Below, one piece after another: positions 21,743 through 34,964 of a stretch of 64,000 bases of DNA. Both the position numbers and the translations under genes were made by a program. Source of the stretch: Marthasterias glacialis (taxonomy: Eukaryota; Echinodermata; Asteroidea; Forcipulatida; Asteriidae); contig OU452223.1 of the NCBI GenBank assembly GCA_911728455.2, positions 1,798,001 to 1,862,000 on the forward strand. The letters are read 5' to 3'. The notes below the pieces were generated by a model. The model made no database searches, had not been told where the DNA came from, and was given only the letters and a program-made list of their open reading frames with translations. Numbering within the stretch: position 1 is the first letter of the stretch; the number at the start of each line of letters is the position of its first letter.

Positions 21743-22224
21743 CAAATATTGACTGCTTCAAGTGGCATAGTAAAACTAGTCACTCGAGGTGATCCCCGGA
21801 ACAGACTATCTTCCTGAGGCAGAGCCGAGGGAAGATAGGCGGCTCCGTGGATCACCGAGAGTGACTAGTTTTACTACGCCACGAGATAAAGCAGTCAATA
21901 TTTGTTTTATAACACCTCAATTTCATCCATTTTGTGGTAGTATTCGTTAAACAACTGTGCGTATGTCAGTCTTCGAACAACTGTATAAAATCTGACAGGG
22001 AATCTTGACAAAAAGAAAGAGTGGGTACCACACTGCCTTCGTTCTCATACCGTATTTCAAATGCACGTATTAATTGATCGTTCCACCGGGTTCGAGGTTA
22101 TCGTTGGATAGTACCATTTAATAGTTCTTTTGGTCGGTGTGCAGTGTGATAGCAAAAATACACAACACCACGTGACGCACGTTCGGCCAATCAACAGATA
22201 GAATCAAAGGAAGAGGTGTTATAA
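21743..22224 (-). mobile_element. Hairpin-ended MITE family, copy 2
   Basis: A strong hairpin at 21743-21903 (AATATTGACTGCTT, AGTAAAACTAGTCACTCG and their complements) is followed by a long arm ending GGCCAATCAACAGATAG...GAGGTGTTATAA. The architecture and the end match the elements at 19176-19601 and 39196-39668, but the sequence is diverged. Confidence 0.65.
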
Positions 22225-22312
22225 TTTAGAATACATTCACTGCTAGGTCAATTCCTCTCACCTTTCAATCTAGAGTCAATAATCTATCTCAAATTACAAT
22301 TTTTACCTAACT

Positions 22313-22476
22313 CTTTGACACCCCGGAATTTCTGCACGTGGATGAACAGAATTGTTTTTGTTTGTCATTTGATAATGTACAAAATCAAGGCCATAAATGG
22401 CTTTGCAGTCCATTTGAGTTGTTCACATGCAGTTATAAATAGACTTAATGGAGTGAAAGAGTTAATGTGCCTCAAT
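22313..22476. mobile_element. Small TIR element, about 165 bp
   Basis: Left end TAACTCTTTGACACC and right end GGAGTGAAAGAGTTAA are inverted repeats. It is absent from the parallel block at 20490-20886, supporting insertion. Confidence 0.55.
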
Positions 22477-22494
22477 TGTAATATATTTAGTTAA

Positions 22495-23536
22495 GGGGAC
22501 ACACAGGTTTAACTATTCCACTAAATAAAACAAAAGAGGGAAAGGTCTGTGTATACGCTTTACCAGCCATTTCAAGTGTGAAATTTACGCTGCAATGTCA
22601 CGCGATGTTGCAAGTAGACTGGTTCTTTTACTGTCAATATTATCACTATGTCAAGACTCCAGAATCCAGTCTGCATATCTCCAGCACATGTGTGTAAACA
22701 TAAACACGGTCATGGTTCCATCTTCACACACACAAAACTGTATTTCCTTCGAAGGGTCCGAAACCATGGAAAATGTTCCTTCGAGATCCCAAGATTGTCG
22801 TAAAAAACATAAAGACGAAAAATCCAAAGATGTAAAACCACAAGGAAAAAGTCTAACAAACACGATACACCCGCTCGGAGTAAAAAAAACCAAGAGCACC
22901 ACACCACCAACAGACAACGTCACACCGTTGTGCAAACCACTGGTATTGACGATGGTCTTTATTATGTTTATTGACTACCTCCATGATTGAAATAAACCTA
23001 GGCTTTTTCCAAAATTCTATGCCACAAACTTGTCCATCAAAATTCTGGCAAAGAATGCATCATTCACGGTGTCATCATGATCACCAGTGAGTTTATCCCT
23101 CATCGACATCCATGGTTTTACATTGGCTTGACCAATGACTTTTGCCAAGTGAACCTCCCGTTGTCGTCGAGAAGAAGTGGCACTTCTTCTGGGTTAAGAT
23201 TTTACGCACGATTTTTCATAATTATGTATAATTTGTATCCATAATATGAATACATGCTCTCTTTCGTCAAATACTCATGAATAATTATTTTAAAATCACA
23301 GTTGAATTTCATGCAGTAATTATATGGCTAGAAATAAAACTAACTCCAAAGATCACGGGATTTATCCGAACCAAAAAATCCGTTCGGAATAACCAAGGGA
23401 CTGTACTTTTTTGAAAAATGCTCGAAAACGGCTAAATGTGGTGGTTTCATTTCAGGATATTTTATCTCTACTCCTCAAGACCATGTCAAGACCTTTATAT
23501 TCTAGTTTGTAGCCCAAAATAGCCCGGTGTGTACCT
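22495..23536. mobile_element. TTAA-flanked non-autonomous DNA transposon, copy 2 (1.04 kb, inverted)
   Basis: TTAA lies at 22491-22494 and 23537-23540. The right end CCGGTGTGTACCT is identical to copy 1; the left end GGGGACACACAGGTTT is diverged. Relative to copy 1 it is inverted and about 600 bp shorter. The 131-aa open frame at 22595-22990 has no known domain and is not kept in copy 1. Confidence 0.8.
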
Positions 23537-23740
23537 TTAACATTTTACACCATTCAATACTTGTTGAGTTAAGTTATACTATATTATTGGTGTAACATCT
23601 TTACATTCATTGGTAGCCTAACTGTTGTCAAAGCTGAAATCGTTGTTAAAAATTAAGAATTTCTTGTTAAATTGAAATAAATTGAAATCCATGTAAACTG
23701 CAAACAATCTTTAAAAAAAATGACAACTAAGGATTGGAAC

Positions 23741-25690
23741 ATTTTCAAAAAGAGAAATTTGAAGGAAAAAAACATCTTGCAAAAAATGGCAACAGCATAA
23801 TTTTTCATTGTGAACTAAGTGCTATAATTGCACTATGGCTGAGTGGACAGTGTACTTGTGCTTTACTTTTGGAGATATTGCTGTCAAAACACAGAGAGCC
23901 GAGCTAATTAGTCAATAGTTTGTTAACCCATATCTCAGAAAATTATTGTCCGAATTACATAAAATGTTGGTTCTGGGGGTTTCTCAAGGAGTCCAACCAG
24001 CACATCAAATTTTATTTCAATCCGTGACAGTTAGGTCCAAAAGCGTGTTGATGGATATCAGTACCATAAAACTGTCAATTACTTTGACTTTGGTGACATG
24101 TGCAAAATTAACAAAAAAACAAGTATCACTGACACTTAAAAAAAAATATGTATTTATGTGCCTTGCTTGTGATTTACAATACACATAAAGTTTTTGGCTG
24201 TTATTTACTGAGGTTTTGTGGTAAATGTACAGTAAGTAGTGTCTTGTTTGAATAAGATAAATAGGGCTTTTTATCGTACTGATTGTCAAGGTTCCATCAA
24301 TATAATTATTATAAAGTTCCTTATATTCACCTTCAATTCACAAAATAATGTCATTACTAAAATATTGTATTTTAAAATCTAAAAAGGGTACTCCTGTGTA
24401 CAATATGGTTCTTTATAAACAACTCAGTTTGGAAGAAAAACATATAGGGGATGACCAATGTGTAACTTTAGATATGAAAAAACAACAGTCATTTAAAAAT
24501 AATCAATACTTTGTATGACAAGCTCCACCATTTGCGCTTCACATATCCCATATAAATACATACAAAAAATAATTGTTACTTCAGTATCAGGTGCCAAATG
24601 ATAAGCATACAAGAAAAGTTTTACTTTAACAGTTCATTGATATTTCGTTCTGTTAAAAGAATCACTATAAATGACAAGCATTTATAATTTCTAAGTTCCC
24701 CTCAAAGTGCCTTCATGATTATCCCCAAAAGACTGTAACTTTAAACCAAAATAATCCATGAAAAGTACTTGGTTTATTTACCACTCAAATCTCAGTTACT
24801 AAACATCATAGCTGAGTCAAATAACAAGAACTTGAATAGATAAACCTACAGTTAGGTTTCAAAATTGTTGTGGAACAGTTGTGCAAAACTAAGGAAACAG
24901 ACTCAAACACTTCAAATTCTGAAAATGTACAATTTCATTGTACCAAAATATGAAATTCAATAGCTCACTGCAAAATCAAAAATGTTAAGCGAAATGTATT
25001 AACATAATGTCTTGATAAGACAGCTTTACATTCTTGCAACCATATTGATGAAATGCTATCAATTAGATTTTAAATTATTGTAGTTATGTATTGTTGTAGA
25101 AAAAGGAAAGAAATAAAAGATGTTATAATTACTTGCAGGCTATGAGCAATACTTCATTCTTGACAAAAATGTTCCTGGTAATGAAAGATACTCAGCAGTA
25201 AATGTTTGTATTAAACCTAATAAGTAATTATTGACAATATGCCTACTGTAATTCCCATTGGGGCAAACTGATTGGATTTCATTACACCAGAGATGCCCAA
25301 CATTGAATTCTGAAAAAGATTATTACTGCCGAGCAGTTAATGGGTCAGGGGCAGCTTATGTGCCGGTTACTGTAAGGGCATAGGCTTCCTAAGGCCATTA
25401 TTTCACTCAGTTACTTTCTGTGATGCTATTTCATTTAGCTCAGTTCAGACACTTTTGTGATTAAAAAACTTACAAATTATTTGTGTATGATGCACAACAG
25501 AGCATGGAGCCAAACAGCTGGGCATAACAGCCAGGACTCAAATTTACACTGGACTGCAGTAGTAAAATCACCTTACAACTTGACAAGTCTGGTGATATTT
25601 TTCAATTACATAATTATATTCCTTTCTGCGCTCTCAGCCCGCCGCCCCGCAAAGTGGTGTATATTACAAAAAAAAAAAAACATTCCACTA
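23741..25690. other. Stretch with no recognised gene
   Basis: AT-rich, unique-looking sequence. A leucine- or serine-tRNA-like A box (TGGCTGAGTGGACAG, near 23836) lacks a convincing B box. No exon can be supported. Confidence 0.45.
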
Positions 25691-25699
25691 GTGACTTAG

Positions 25700-26538
25700 C
25701 CCTATCAGGACCAGTGGGGGGGGGGGGGGGGTGCACAAGGAACCATTTTTTTACCTGTAACTTTTTAACGCTTAGTCTGAACACCGCCAAATTTTCAGAC
25801 ATTTCCCAAAATATATCTAAAATCATGTTGGCAAAAAATAATTGATACTTCAGTAACATTTTTTTTTACCTTGGGGCACAAAACGTTACTGTTTTTTAGT
25901 GATTTTTTTTAAAAAATAATTTCGACAAATTTTTTGTTTCTTTGCCAGATAAGTGATAGTGATGAGTCATGTGATAGTCTGAAATGATTTTGGGAATTCA
26001 AAATGGCAGGGATTTTGATGGCCATCTTGGATTTTGTATTTCAGCCTGTAAATGTAAATAGGGGGTCAAATTTCATCAAGTTTTTTTAACAAAAGGATAT
26101 TTTCAACAAGGTAATTTCTTACTTTTCAGACCCAAAAAATATAAAGATATGTCAACCAAACCGTATTATTTCTCCCGGGGCCCTTGGCGGCGGCCATTTT
26201 GATTTTAAAGTGGAAAAATGCATTATAACACTCCCAAAGGTGACTCCAGTAACTAAATTAGGTTCAAATGATATTGATCCCGTTAAAATGTACAAGTTAG
26301 CCAAGTTTCAAAACATTCGGACGAAAAATACAGAAGTTATGGCGAAAACACAATTTTTGACCAAAAATGGGCAAAAACAGTTTAAATCGCCCTGTAGTGA
26401 CGATTTTTCAAAAATGTTTACGTCATCATGTAGAACTCGATGAGGTGAACATTTGTAGCAAGTTTCATCAAAATCGGTCAAACACTTTAAAAAACAAGGA
26501 TGTCCCCCGTACATAAAAAAAGACTGGTCCTGATTGGG
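25700..26538. mobile_element. TIR element, about 840 bp, probable TTAA target
   Basis: Terminal repeats CCCTATCAGGACCAGT and ACTGGTCCTGATTGGG agree at 15 of 16 positions. Flanks are TTAG (25696-25699) and TTAA (26539-26542); CCC ends with TTAA sites resemble piggyBac elements. A G run at about 25717-25733 lies next to the left end. No transposase is visible. Confidence 0.7.
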
Positions 26539-26542
26539 TTAA

Positions 26543-26997
26543 AGGTCCCATGAATTTATTTTTTTATTGGTCAGTTGGTTGAAAAAACAAAGTATGCCTA
26601 TTATAGTATATCTTTACTTTTTCACATTTTTTACATGCGTATTAATCGTAGAAATAAAGATTTATAAAATTAGGGGGTTGTCGTGCTCCGCCTACTCTTC
26701 CTCATTAACATAAAATCTGTGGCGTAGACAGTGGAACGGCTAACAACGGCCATGTGTGTGACAATAACATACAATGCATTGTTGATCACTCGGCACCAGA
26801 GCCCTCTTTGAAATGTTTTACCACAGCTTACATCATGGATCATTGCGCAATCAGATTGCACACATTTTCGGGGCTCAAATAAAGTGTATTAACGCATAAC
26901 AGACACATCAAAATAGTCAATACAATGTTTTGTTAAATTCAAACCATATATTAAGCCACGAAAAAAATCCATGATAAAAAACCTCTTCATAGGCCCT
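26543..26997. mobile_element. TTAA-flanked MITE, about 455 bp
   Basis: Ends AGGTCCCATGAA and TTCATAGGCCCT are inverted repeats between TTAA at 26539-26542 and 26998-27001. It directly abuts the previous element and shares its TTAA. Confidence 0.7.
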
Positions 26998-27001
26998 TTA
27001 A

Positions 27002-28211
27002 CTTCAATTCTGAGTCATTGTCAGTTCTGTAGAGTATCAAACTATCTATGGCTGTATGAAATTGAACATCAAAGTTTGGTAAGACCATGGTAGTCCTACT
27101 GAATTTGCCATGCCGTGTTGTCAGTTCAGGCCGATGGCACCCTCAATTTCACGGGTGCTAGCTTCGGCCTGCTTTGGATAAAATAGAGAGTTTTTCACTA
27201 CACTGACCGTGTATTTCCGACGCTTCTGTTGCTCAAACTACACCAAGAATGTTGCCATGCTTATCCCAAAACAACCTTTGTATGGATGTCCATGTTCTCA
27301 AATTCATTTTTAGATATCGGGAAATACATTTTTAATAGAATTTATATGCGAAATCACCTTTTGATGTTTCAATCCAAGTACACAGACAGAGTGTGCAATG
27401 GTTTGTGTACACTGGGAGAAACCACTTACACCACCCCTTTCAATAGCAGTCACATGGCCAGCTTACATAGCACATAATGTGTGAAGTTGGGCGATTCCAT
27501 TATTGATACATAAAGGTGAGCCAAACATGGGCTAAAATGCAGTTGTGTGGCAACCTCGTCCAAACAAATTCAAATCACTATTTCCAATGAATTATAAATG
27601 GAGATCAATGACAATGGGGAAAATGGGTAAGATCATGCAGTGTGATCTTCAGGCAGTTTAAAGTGCAGTGCATGAAAATTTAATACACGTTTATGTGTGG
27701 ATTATGTGCTCCTCTATCATTCTTGGTTTTTTAACCACAACGGCAGTCGACATTTAAATGTTTTTTTGTTTTCATTATGAGTATGATTTTCATAATTTTT
27801 ATTACCAACTCATATTTAATACATTTCTTGGTAAATTTTTTACTAAAGTTGTACTATTATAACTAGGGTGACTTGTAATCGTAGTTTATTGAAGTATTAT
27901 TGTAGAGTTGTATTCAAGGCTCAAAATCGTAATTGCTACGCCCAAATCGTGTATGTTGGCATCTCTGTTACACACATTATTTTTTTTCCAAATATTTTGG
28001 TGGATAGAATAAAGGGTGTGAACATTGGGAGACATTACAAAAAAAATTGCTAGAATTTTGCACAAAGCAAAACATCACTTGAATGTTTTTTGCAGTGAAA
28101 CGATTAGTTTTGATTTCATGAGACCAAAACTTGGAACAAAACATTTAGGGCTAAATTTTCACAGGGTGTTATTTATTGTATTATGCTGGATCACATAAGG
28201 GTGAATACAGG
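27002..28211. other. Stretch with no recognised gene
   Basis: AT-rich sequence without exons, RNA genes or repeats that I can support. Confidence 0.4.
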
Positions 28212-28320
28212 GGTGGATGTCACAAAACTAGTTCTAACTTATGACAAGTCCTATAAGTTAGGACTAGTTACTCATCCTAACTTGAGAAAAGACTAGTCCT
28301 ATTGCTATGGAAATCCACAC
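28212..28320. mobile_element. Small foldback element, about 110 bp
   Basis: GTGGATGTCACAAAACTAG and its mirror (ACTAGTCC...GGAAATCCAC) bracket a central CTAACTTATGACAAGTCCTA / ATAAGTTAGGAC hairpin. Confidence 0.55.
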
Positions 28321-30440
28321 CTGGTCTTTGACAATCACCGATATTGTACATGTGCTTTAGTGGGATAAGAACTTAAGCCTTTTGACATCAAGAGAATATC
28401 AAGAGCCCATGTTTTATAAATAAATTAAATCACTAGACAAGTTTCTTACTCAGCAACCCTTGCTTTCTACCTTACATGTAATTTCATGTTTATTGTAAGG
28501 AACTTAATTTAGATTGGGCAATCAGTCTTTCTACCCTCAGGCAGGGGTCCTACTGATGGTTTGGGTTGTCCTTGTAAATGACACCAATATTCAACTGACT
28601 AACTCACTCTGGCGAGTTGAGTTCTTGCTTGATGAAGGGGTCAATAAGTTAGTTTCACAAAATACCAAATTCACTAAACATGGTCTTTATTACTGTATAC
28701 ATTGCACATGGAATAAACTGTACATAAAATACTGTCTGTCCATACAAAGAAACAATTAGACCTCTTCGTTTTAGGGGTTTGCGTGCATTGGTGATAGGAT
28801 TAGTGATAGGACTTCCGACCTTTCAACCTTTGGAGGTAGACAACATAGTTTTTCTAATGGGGACCATAGACCATCATAATCTTGAGATCGCTTTCTATAC
28901 ATGGCTGTTTAAGTGTGTTTCAATCGCACGTGTAAAACTCCAGTTACAACTTTTAAACTTCGAGGGCGGTTTTGGGCAGTTGTAGGAGTAACAGGCTGGG
29001 GGATTTTGGGTGGTTTGAAGGCTAAAGGGTTCAATGATTCAAGATACTTACATGTTTTATTCTTGTGATTGACGGACAAAGAGAGTCTGGAGGTAGACTG
29101 AGTTGAGATCCAAACCACACCCTCATTGGTTCCTAACAGACAAATGAAGTTTGCACTAGAAGATCAATGTAGACTGTAGATCAATGGATCCATCTGATAA
29201 ACAAATCCCTCTAAGAGTTCATCCACAAGAAAGTTCATTCAAGTTGTCTCTTGCTCATAACAAACTCTTGACTCATCAGGCAGACCCAACAACGGCTTCT
29301 GAAATAGTCAGAGAATAAAAAACACCAGACTTTAGAGACTAAGATTGAACTCAACATGATTGTAGCCTCATGCATGTTTTATAAATCATGGAGGGTGAGA
29401 TTGACAGCTTCAATGAGGAATGATGGTGTTCTACAGATTACCAAATGAAAAGCTTTTGCTCTGGTAAAAACTGTTATTTGAAAAGAAATAAAATTTTTGA
29501 TTTCAAATTTTTGAATTCAAAGCTGATGCAGTATCTTCTACATGGGTGTAGTCTTGTAAAAGGAAGTTTTTATCAATTTACTCTTATTCTCTTTGTGTAT
29601 TGTGTATTGAATCTAGTCAAAGGGGTATGATGAGCCTGCTGAGACAATTAAAGATAATATACTCCCAAAATATTTTCAAGGCCCAAACCAACAAAACCCA
29701 CCCAAAAGTTTTAATTTTCAAGTGTTATTGAAATAACAATGTCTGCAGCACCTGTGCAGTATGATTGCCCTGATGGGGGCAAAGCTCCCTGTTCAAGTGT
29801 TCCAACAATTTAACCAAGTTTCTAAAATGTTGAGGTTTCATGGTATTGAGAAAAGTATCATCAGAACATGCTTCTTGCGTTATAAAATATATAAAATTTC
29901 TCACTAATTTGTAATAACTGTATTTGAGATCATCATTTTTTTGCGGAATTTTGAAGCATAAACAGAGATGATTGTGTGAGAAACTGCAACTGGTTAGTAC
30001 ATATAGTACTGTGTGCATCACAACCGCTGTTGCATGAACAGTTGTTTCTGATGACTAAATGGTTTTGGTATTGCCCTTTGGTGCACGTTGAAAACATTGG
30101 TAATTGTCAAAGACCAGTATCCACACTTTATGTGAATAATAAAAATAGTAATAAGAATGAACATTTTTTCTACGCAAAAACTATCTTCTGCACATTATAC
30201 AAAATATCCCAAAGAAATGCACAAAAAACTCAAATAACTCTAGCAAGAAAGAATTAACCGTGAACAAATGGGTTTTTCAATTGGACTTTAATACATTAAG
30301 TAAAAATGGGGAGCAGCTTTCACAAATGATTTGGCATCTGCATTTGATGTCATTGTTGCTAAACCATGCATGGCTTGATATGTTATTAAAGGAACTTGAA
30401 ATGCTATTCTTTGTTGAATGGATAACAAGTGTAAATCAAG
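28321..30440. other. Stretch with no recognised gene
   Basis: No domain or repeat is recognised. A - strand open frame at 29725-30021 contains a protein-like passage (FRNLVKLLEHLNREL) ending at a possible donor ACAG|GTGCTG, but the upstream acceptor is poor and there is no partner exon. Confidence 0.35.
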
Positions 30441-30713
30441 TCACAATGGACTACATGGAGAATATCTGGGTGAATTACAGGTCAGTCTAAGCACATGCAT
30501 TCTGAACCCTTTACAGTTTGTTAATCCAAGTGTCGGGCAATAAAATAAGCTGTTATGATAGTCCAACCTGCTTGCAGGACTAATTTTGTCTGTACAGTCA
30601 CAAGTTAACTGTTCAAGGATATGCTGGATATTAAAAAGATAGTAAAATGCATTCTTACAAACTTCAGCAATATCAGGGATCAATCCAGTCCATGTACATG
30701 TAGTTCTCTGCAC
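30441..30713 (-). mobile_element. LINE reverse-transcriptase C-terminal fragment
   Basis: The - strand frame contains CKNAFYYLFNIQHI, then SRLDYHNSLFYCPTLGL, NCKGFRMHVLRL and SPRYSPCSPL. This follows the order of the conserved thumb region in CR1/L2/jockey-type LINEs (typically RLDYCNSLLYGLP, LQ.VQN.AARL, HITP.L). The catalytic palm is absent, so this is a short, old fragment. Superfamily assignment beyond that is not safe. Confidence 0.6.
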
Positions 30714-32290
30714 CAGGGTTTTAAAAAAACTTTACATAGAGCATAATAATAGTATGGACGAACATTACAATAATATGATGTACATGTTCATGTACTTACA
30801 TCAGCAATATCAGCGATTAAGGCAGTACATGTAGCTCTATGCTCCAAGGTTCAAAAAACATTTTGCATAGATCTCAATAATATGGACAAACATTACAATA
30901 AAATGATGAACATGTTCAAGTACATTAGACCCAGTAAACTTGGGCACTGTATTCCTCTTTTTGAAATGTTGACATAGAGTGTAGCATGTACCCCCCACAT
31001 GCTGCAATCTACATAGCTGGTATCCTGCTTTGACTGCCCAAAACAATGTGACCATAGGCAAATGGGGACTCTCTGGTTAAGGGGGGGGGGGTGATTCTCC
31101 AGAAATGTTACTCCGGTCAAAACAAAAGTTCAAATTTCTATTTAAAAGTCCTTTTCTTCTTTTTGTTTTGCCCAAGTTTTTCCCACTGTTTTTCCAGAAT
31201 TTTTTTTTTGGGGGGGGAAACTGCTCGACTGTGTATGTGACCCAGGTCATAAGCAAACAGGCAATCCACACAGTGTTTATATGTTTTTTACATGTAAGGA
31301 AACAGTCATTGATAAATGCATGATTGACCTCATACTGCCATAAAATTACCCTTTGATTGTTGCAAACTGCGTAACTAAAGGTATCGTTGTAAATTGTTCA
31401 CAGTTTTGGGGTTTTTGTTTTACTTGGAGAAAGTTCACAACTTTTATCGAGGTGTTGAAAATTTGGTTAAGTTATGTATATATGTACACTACCACAAAGC
31501 CAGACTTTACTTATTGTTTATTTAATGTCTTTTATCAAACTTATGCGAAATGGCTGGGTGATGTACAATTTGTTTTCTGCGAGATTTTTTTTTTTTTTTT
31601 AAACATACAATTTTTAGGAACTAGGCCAATAGTTTTTTTCTGAAACATGAAAATCCGTGGAGAAGTTGCATTACTGATGTTTTTGTGTAGCTAAGGTTTC
31701 TAAATTAGCTCTGGGACTAAAGATTTATATTTTTTTTAGTAAAACAATCATTTTTAAAGAACTCCATAAAATTCTCCAAATGGCTTCACAAAGCTGTGAA
31801 AAAAAAAATTTGACATTAAGATGAAACATTGAGCTCATGTGTTGCCCTGCATTAACAAACATTTTTGTTGCACAAAAGGATAAAAAAATGAATCTTTAAA
31901 TGAAAAGCGTAATTATGGAGAAGGAAGAATAGTATCTGATCCTTTTAAACTTTCATTTACAGAGTAGTTTTCTTATTATCTTGAAGATCACAATAAGGTC
32001 TGCCCTCAATACTAACATCCTGTTAACAGATTAATTCAAAGATGTCATCTACAGCAAATAAAGAACTCACAGTAAAGAGCTCCAATCCAATATTCAATAA
32101 CCTGCTATTTATGCCAATGAGTCCAAATTTGATAAATTTATGGGTAAGAGGTTAAGATCAATGTCAAGTCAATGTGAATACAGTCAGTCAGTAGGTCTGT
32201 ACAATAATCTTTTGGCAATATATCACACAGTGTACAACACACAGGCTAAATATAGAATCAGGAATGTTCACAAACAGTAATACTATTATA
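30714..32290. other. Stretch with no recognised gene
   Basis: A partial second copy of the AATATCAG..TGTACATGTAG sequence (30800-30850) echoes 30665-30705. Homopolymer G and T runs occur near 31080, 31200 and 31590. Otherwise nothing is supported. Confidence 0.4.
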
Positions 32291-32744
32291 AGTCCCTTTC
32301 ACACTATGCTTTTCCCCGGGGATATCCACAGGAAATAGCGGTCGGTTGTTTCACACTTGATTCGCTTTACCCCCGGTCTGCCCAGGCGAATGAACAAACC
32401 CCATGAAATGGCCCCCCTGCTCCGGAGTAGGGGTAAACGGAAAAACCCCTGGGTATTTTTAATCACCCTGGGAATAAATACTAGAGGGAAACCAAAGCGG
32501 GTTTTCCTTACCCCAGTTACACCATCTACAAGACAGACATATGGCGACAACTTCCGCTTACCAACAAATTCATCCCTAGTGTGAAACGTTTGACTGGAAC
32601 CACGTGGAATAACTAACGACCCAGGGGATATGCATGCAGGTACAGTGTGAAAGTGCGCCGGAGTAAGCGAGGGGTAAAAAAACTCCCGGGGCCTCCCCGT
32701 GGTTGTATTCTCCAGGGGAAAAGAGATACAGAGTGAAAAGGGCT
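32291..32744. mobile_element. Foldback MITE with AGYCCYTTT ends, about 454 bp
   Basis: Left AGTCCCTTTCACAC and right GTGAAAAGGGCT are inverted; paired CTTTTCCCCGGGG and CAGGGGAAAAG lie further in. The ends resemble the nested element at 9421-10729, suggesting one superfamily. The 160-aa - strand frame here is a palindrome artefact. Confidence 0.65.
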
Positions 32745-32975
32745 TATTACTAAGACGTATATGTAGGGCGTGTTGTGCCACAGTTTAATCATAGAGCTAT
32801 CTAACTCTATGGTAATAATATAGAGTAAGGAAAAGCAGTCAGTGTGTAATGCAGTATGAGTAGATCTGTACAGTAATCTTAATACAATAAGTCATGCGGT
32901 GTAACACAGCATACAACACAAGAGCTAAATTTAGAAAGGTAAACTTCCACCTAACAGTAGTAGTAGTAGTATAAT

Positions 32976-33400
32976 CTAGACCGATTGCGCTCTCCAATTC
33001 ACGTGACCTGTCATGGGTATTAAACAGAAAACAAACACAACATCCTCCGTAGGAAAGTGCGGTACAATTCATGATTGTTGCATTTGTTTGTTTGATCGAG
33101 GCTTTTCTTTCTCGGAATCTGCGAAAAAATTTTAACAGTTTGTACCAGAGACTTTTGAGTGGCTAAATAAAGCCAATAAGGACAGCTCGGAAACTCTACC
33201 AGGATCGTTATGTTCACAATGTGGTACTACTAGTTGATCTCACACTTTTCAACACGAGAATTTCATAATTTTGAAACTGAAATCATCCAAAGAACAGACT
33301 TTCCAACACTGTGTGATTCCTTTGTCTATTGGAAAATCCACAAGGTTCGTTTTTTTTTAGGTGATTTACATTACAAACAAAATAACAGGTGGGTGGCTAC
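32976..33400. mobile_element. GTCACGTGAC-type MITE, copy 2, right-truncated
   Basis: Begins CTAGACCGATTGCGCTC with CACGTGACCTGTCATGGGTA and continues through CACACTTTTCAACACGAGAA and TTACAAACAAAATAACAGG. It then changes to unrelated sequence, so the right arm is missing. Confidence 0.7.
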
Positions 33401-33419
33401 ATACACAGCATGCAATCCA

Positions 33420-33905
33420 CACTGTATAGAAGTTCCATTGGTAATGATTGGCCGAGCGCATGCTCTACACACCTGCATTGTCTACGCAAAATAAAATGCA
33501 AGTCAGGGCATCAGCGAACAGGCAATCTTTTTTTATGAACAGTCGTTGATGTCATGTAATATACATGTAGTAGTAAAATGCAGATTATAATGACTGCATT
33601 TCTTTGGCCTGAAAAACCATTAACTTGGCAGACAGAAAATGATTGCGAGTACAATTAAATGCATTTTATTTCATTTTTGATATCTTGAGAAGCCAACGGG
33701 CCATTTTCCAGTAATTCTGTTGAGTCTTTGGCAATGCTTTTGAACAGGGTATCACAAATTCATTTAAAATCTGCTCCTTGGTCCAGTTGCTACAGATATT
33801 TCATGCTGGGGTGCTGGTACACCTGCGCCAGTGCGACCGATAAAATTTCAAAATCTCAAAAAAGGAACACAGCACCCTACTGGGTCTAGGGTGTAATGAT
33901 CAGGA
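33420..33905 (+). repeat. Inverted-repeat pair, left arm
   Basis: GTACAATTAAATGCATTTTA, AATTCTGTTGAGTCT and CATCAGCGAACA are found in reverse complement at 34965-35540. The arms are about 1.1 kb apart. Confidence 0.65.
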
Positions 33906-34964
33906 TTTTTGCAGGTCGAGAATTACAGTGGGCACAATGAATGGATTGAATGGCATTAGGTCCAAGGGTAGTTTTCCAATCTTAGGGTAGATACAAAGAA
34001 CAACATCATCTCGAATCTTTTAATGTTTTTAAGTCTAGTTTGAGAGACCACTTTAATAGCATCTAATCTTGTTTTATTCGTCCCATGCCCTTTTGTTTAT
34101 TTCTGGTCTTCTTCAACCCCTTGGGTGTTTTAAAGTTCTTTTCAAATATCCTATTGCTGGGGTGTTGTGGCTTGAGTCCCTCCATCCAGTTGTTTTTTAA
34201 CTTTTGTCTTGACCTCAGCATTTTAAATTGTAAATTATATAAATACGTGTCCACAGAGTTAAAATAAATAAAATAAAGAAATAAATACAAGGTGGATTGG
34301 CCCTCTATATCATGGAGCTATAAACCCTCCGAGCAAGCAATACCAGACAGGCTATCTCACCTGTGTGCAGACTAGTACAGTACATGTATGGGTGCACATG
34401 TAATGGTATGGTGCACTAACAATACCATTCAACACTGTACAGTAATGACAAAGTTGTTCAGTCTTGAATTAAACAAAAAAGTCATTAATTATACAAACTT
34501 AAAAGAAACTATATAATAACAAAACCAAGCTAGAAATTCAGTTTTTGTGACATCACAAAAACTAGGTGTTCAGGAATGAGTAATGAATTACTTGTAAACA
34601 TCAAGAGTTAATACACACAACAATGTAAAAAAAAACGGGTTACAATTAGTGTTGACCATAATTGTTTTCAAACTTGTTACCAGAGGGCACTGTTTAATGT
34701 AACGACGCCATCAGATTTAAACTTGAAAACGCAGAGTCCATTACCAACCCACACTTGACGTCATTTTTTCACATTCCGGGGGGTTAAAGCGCCTCTGGCC
34801 CCGCTGTTGCGCACTTGTGAATCTGATACGTGCGCGAGTACGTGATTGGTAAAGCTAGAACAAAAGACGATCATTTTGTCGATTGCATTTTCTCCGCCGT
34901 TTTACATCAAACAACTCACATGAGCATGTGATCAACTCAGTAAAAATGTCCTCTTCCTGTCCCT

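Larger units (their letters stand above)
21670..23740 (+). repeat. Duplicated block, copy 2, split by transposon insertions
   Basis: Pieces at 21670-21742, 22225-22312 and 23541-23740 match 20490-20886 in order. The intervening sequences are the hairpin MITE (21743-22224), a short TIR element (22313-22476) and the TTAA element (22495-23536). Confidence 0.6.

Noticed and set aside
22595-22990. A 131-codon frame in the TTAA element as a possible transposase
   Set aside because: Too short, no DDE-type or zinc-finger motif, and not kept in the sister copy at 2606-4237.
29725-30021. Minus-strand exon candidate (FRNLVKLLEHLNREL)
   Set aside because: The acceptor lacks a pyrimidine tract and no partner exon or homologue could be seen.
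32299-32781. A 160-codon minus-strand frame
   Set aside because: It is contained in the MITE at 32291-32744 and has no homology that I can name.
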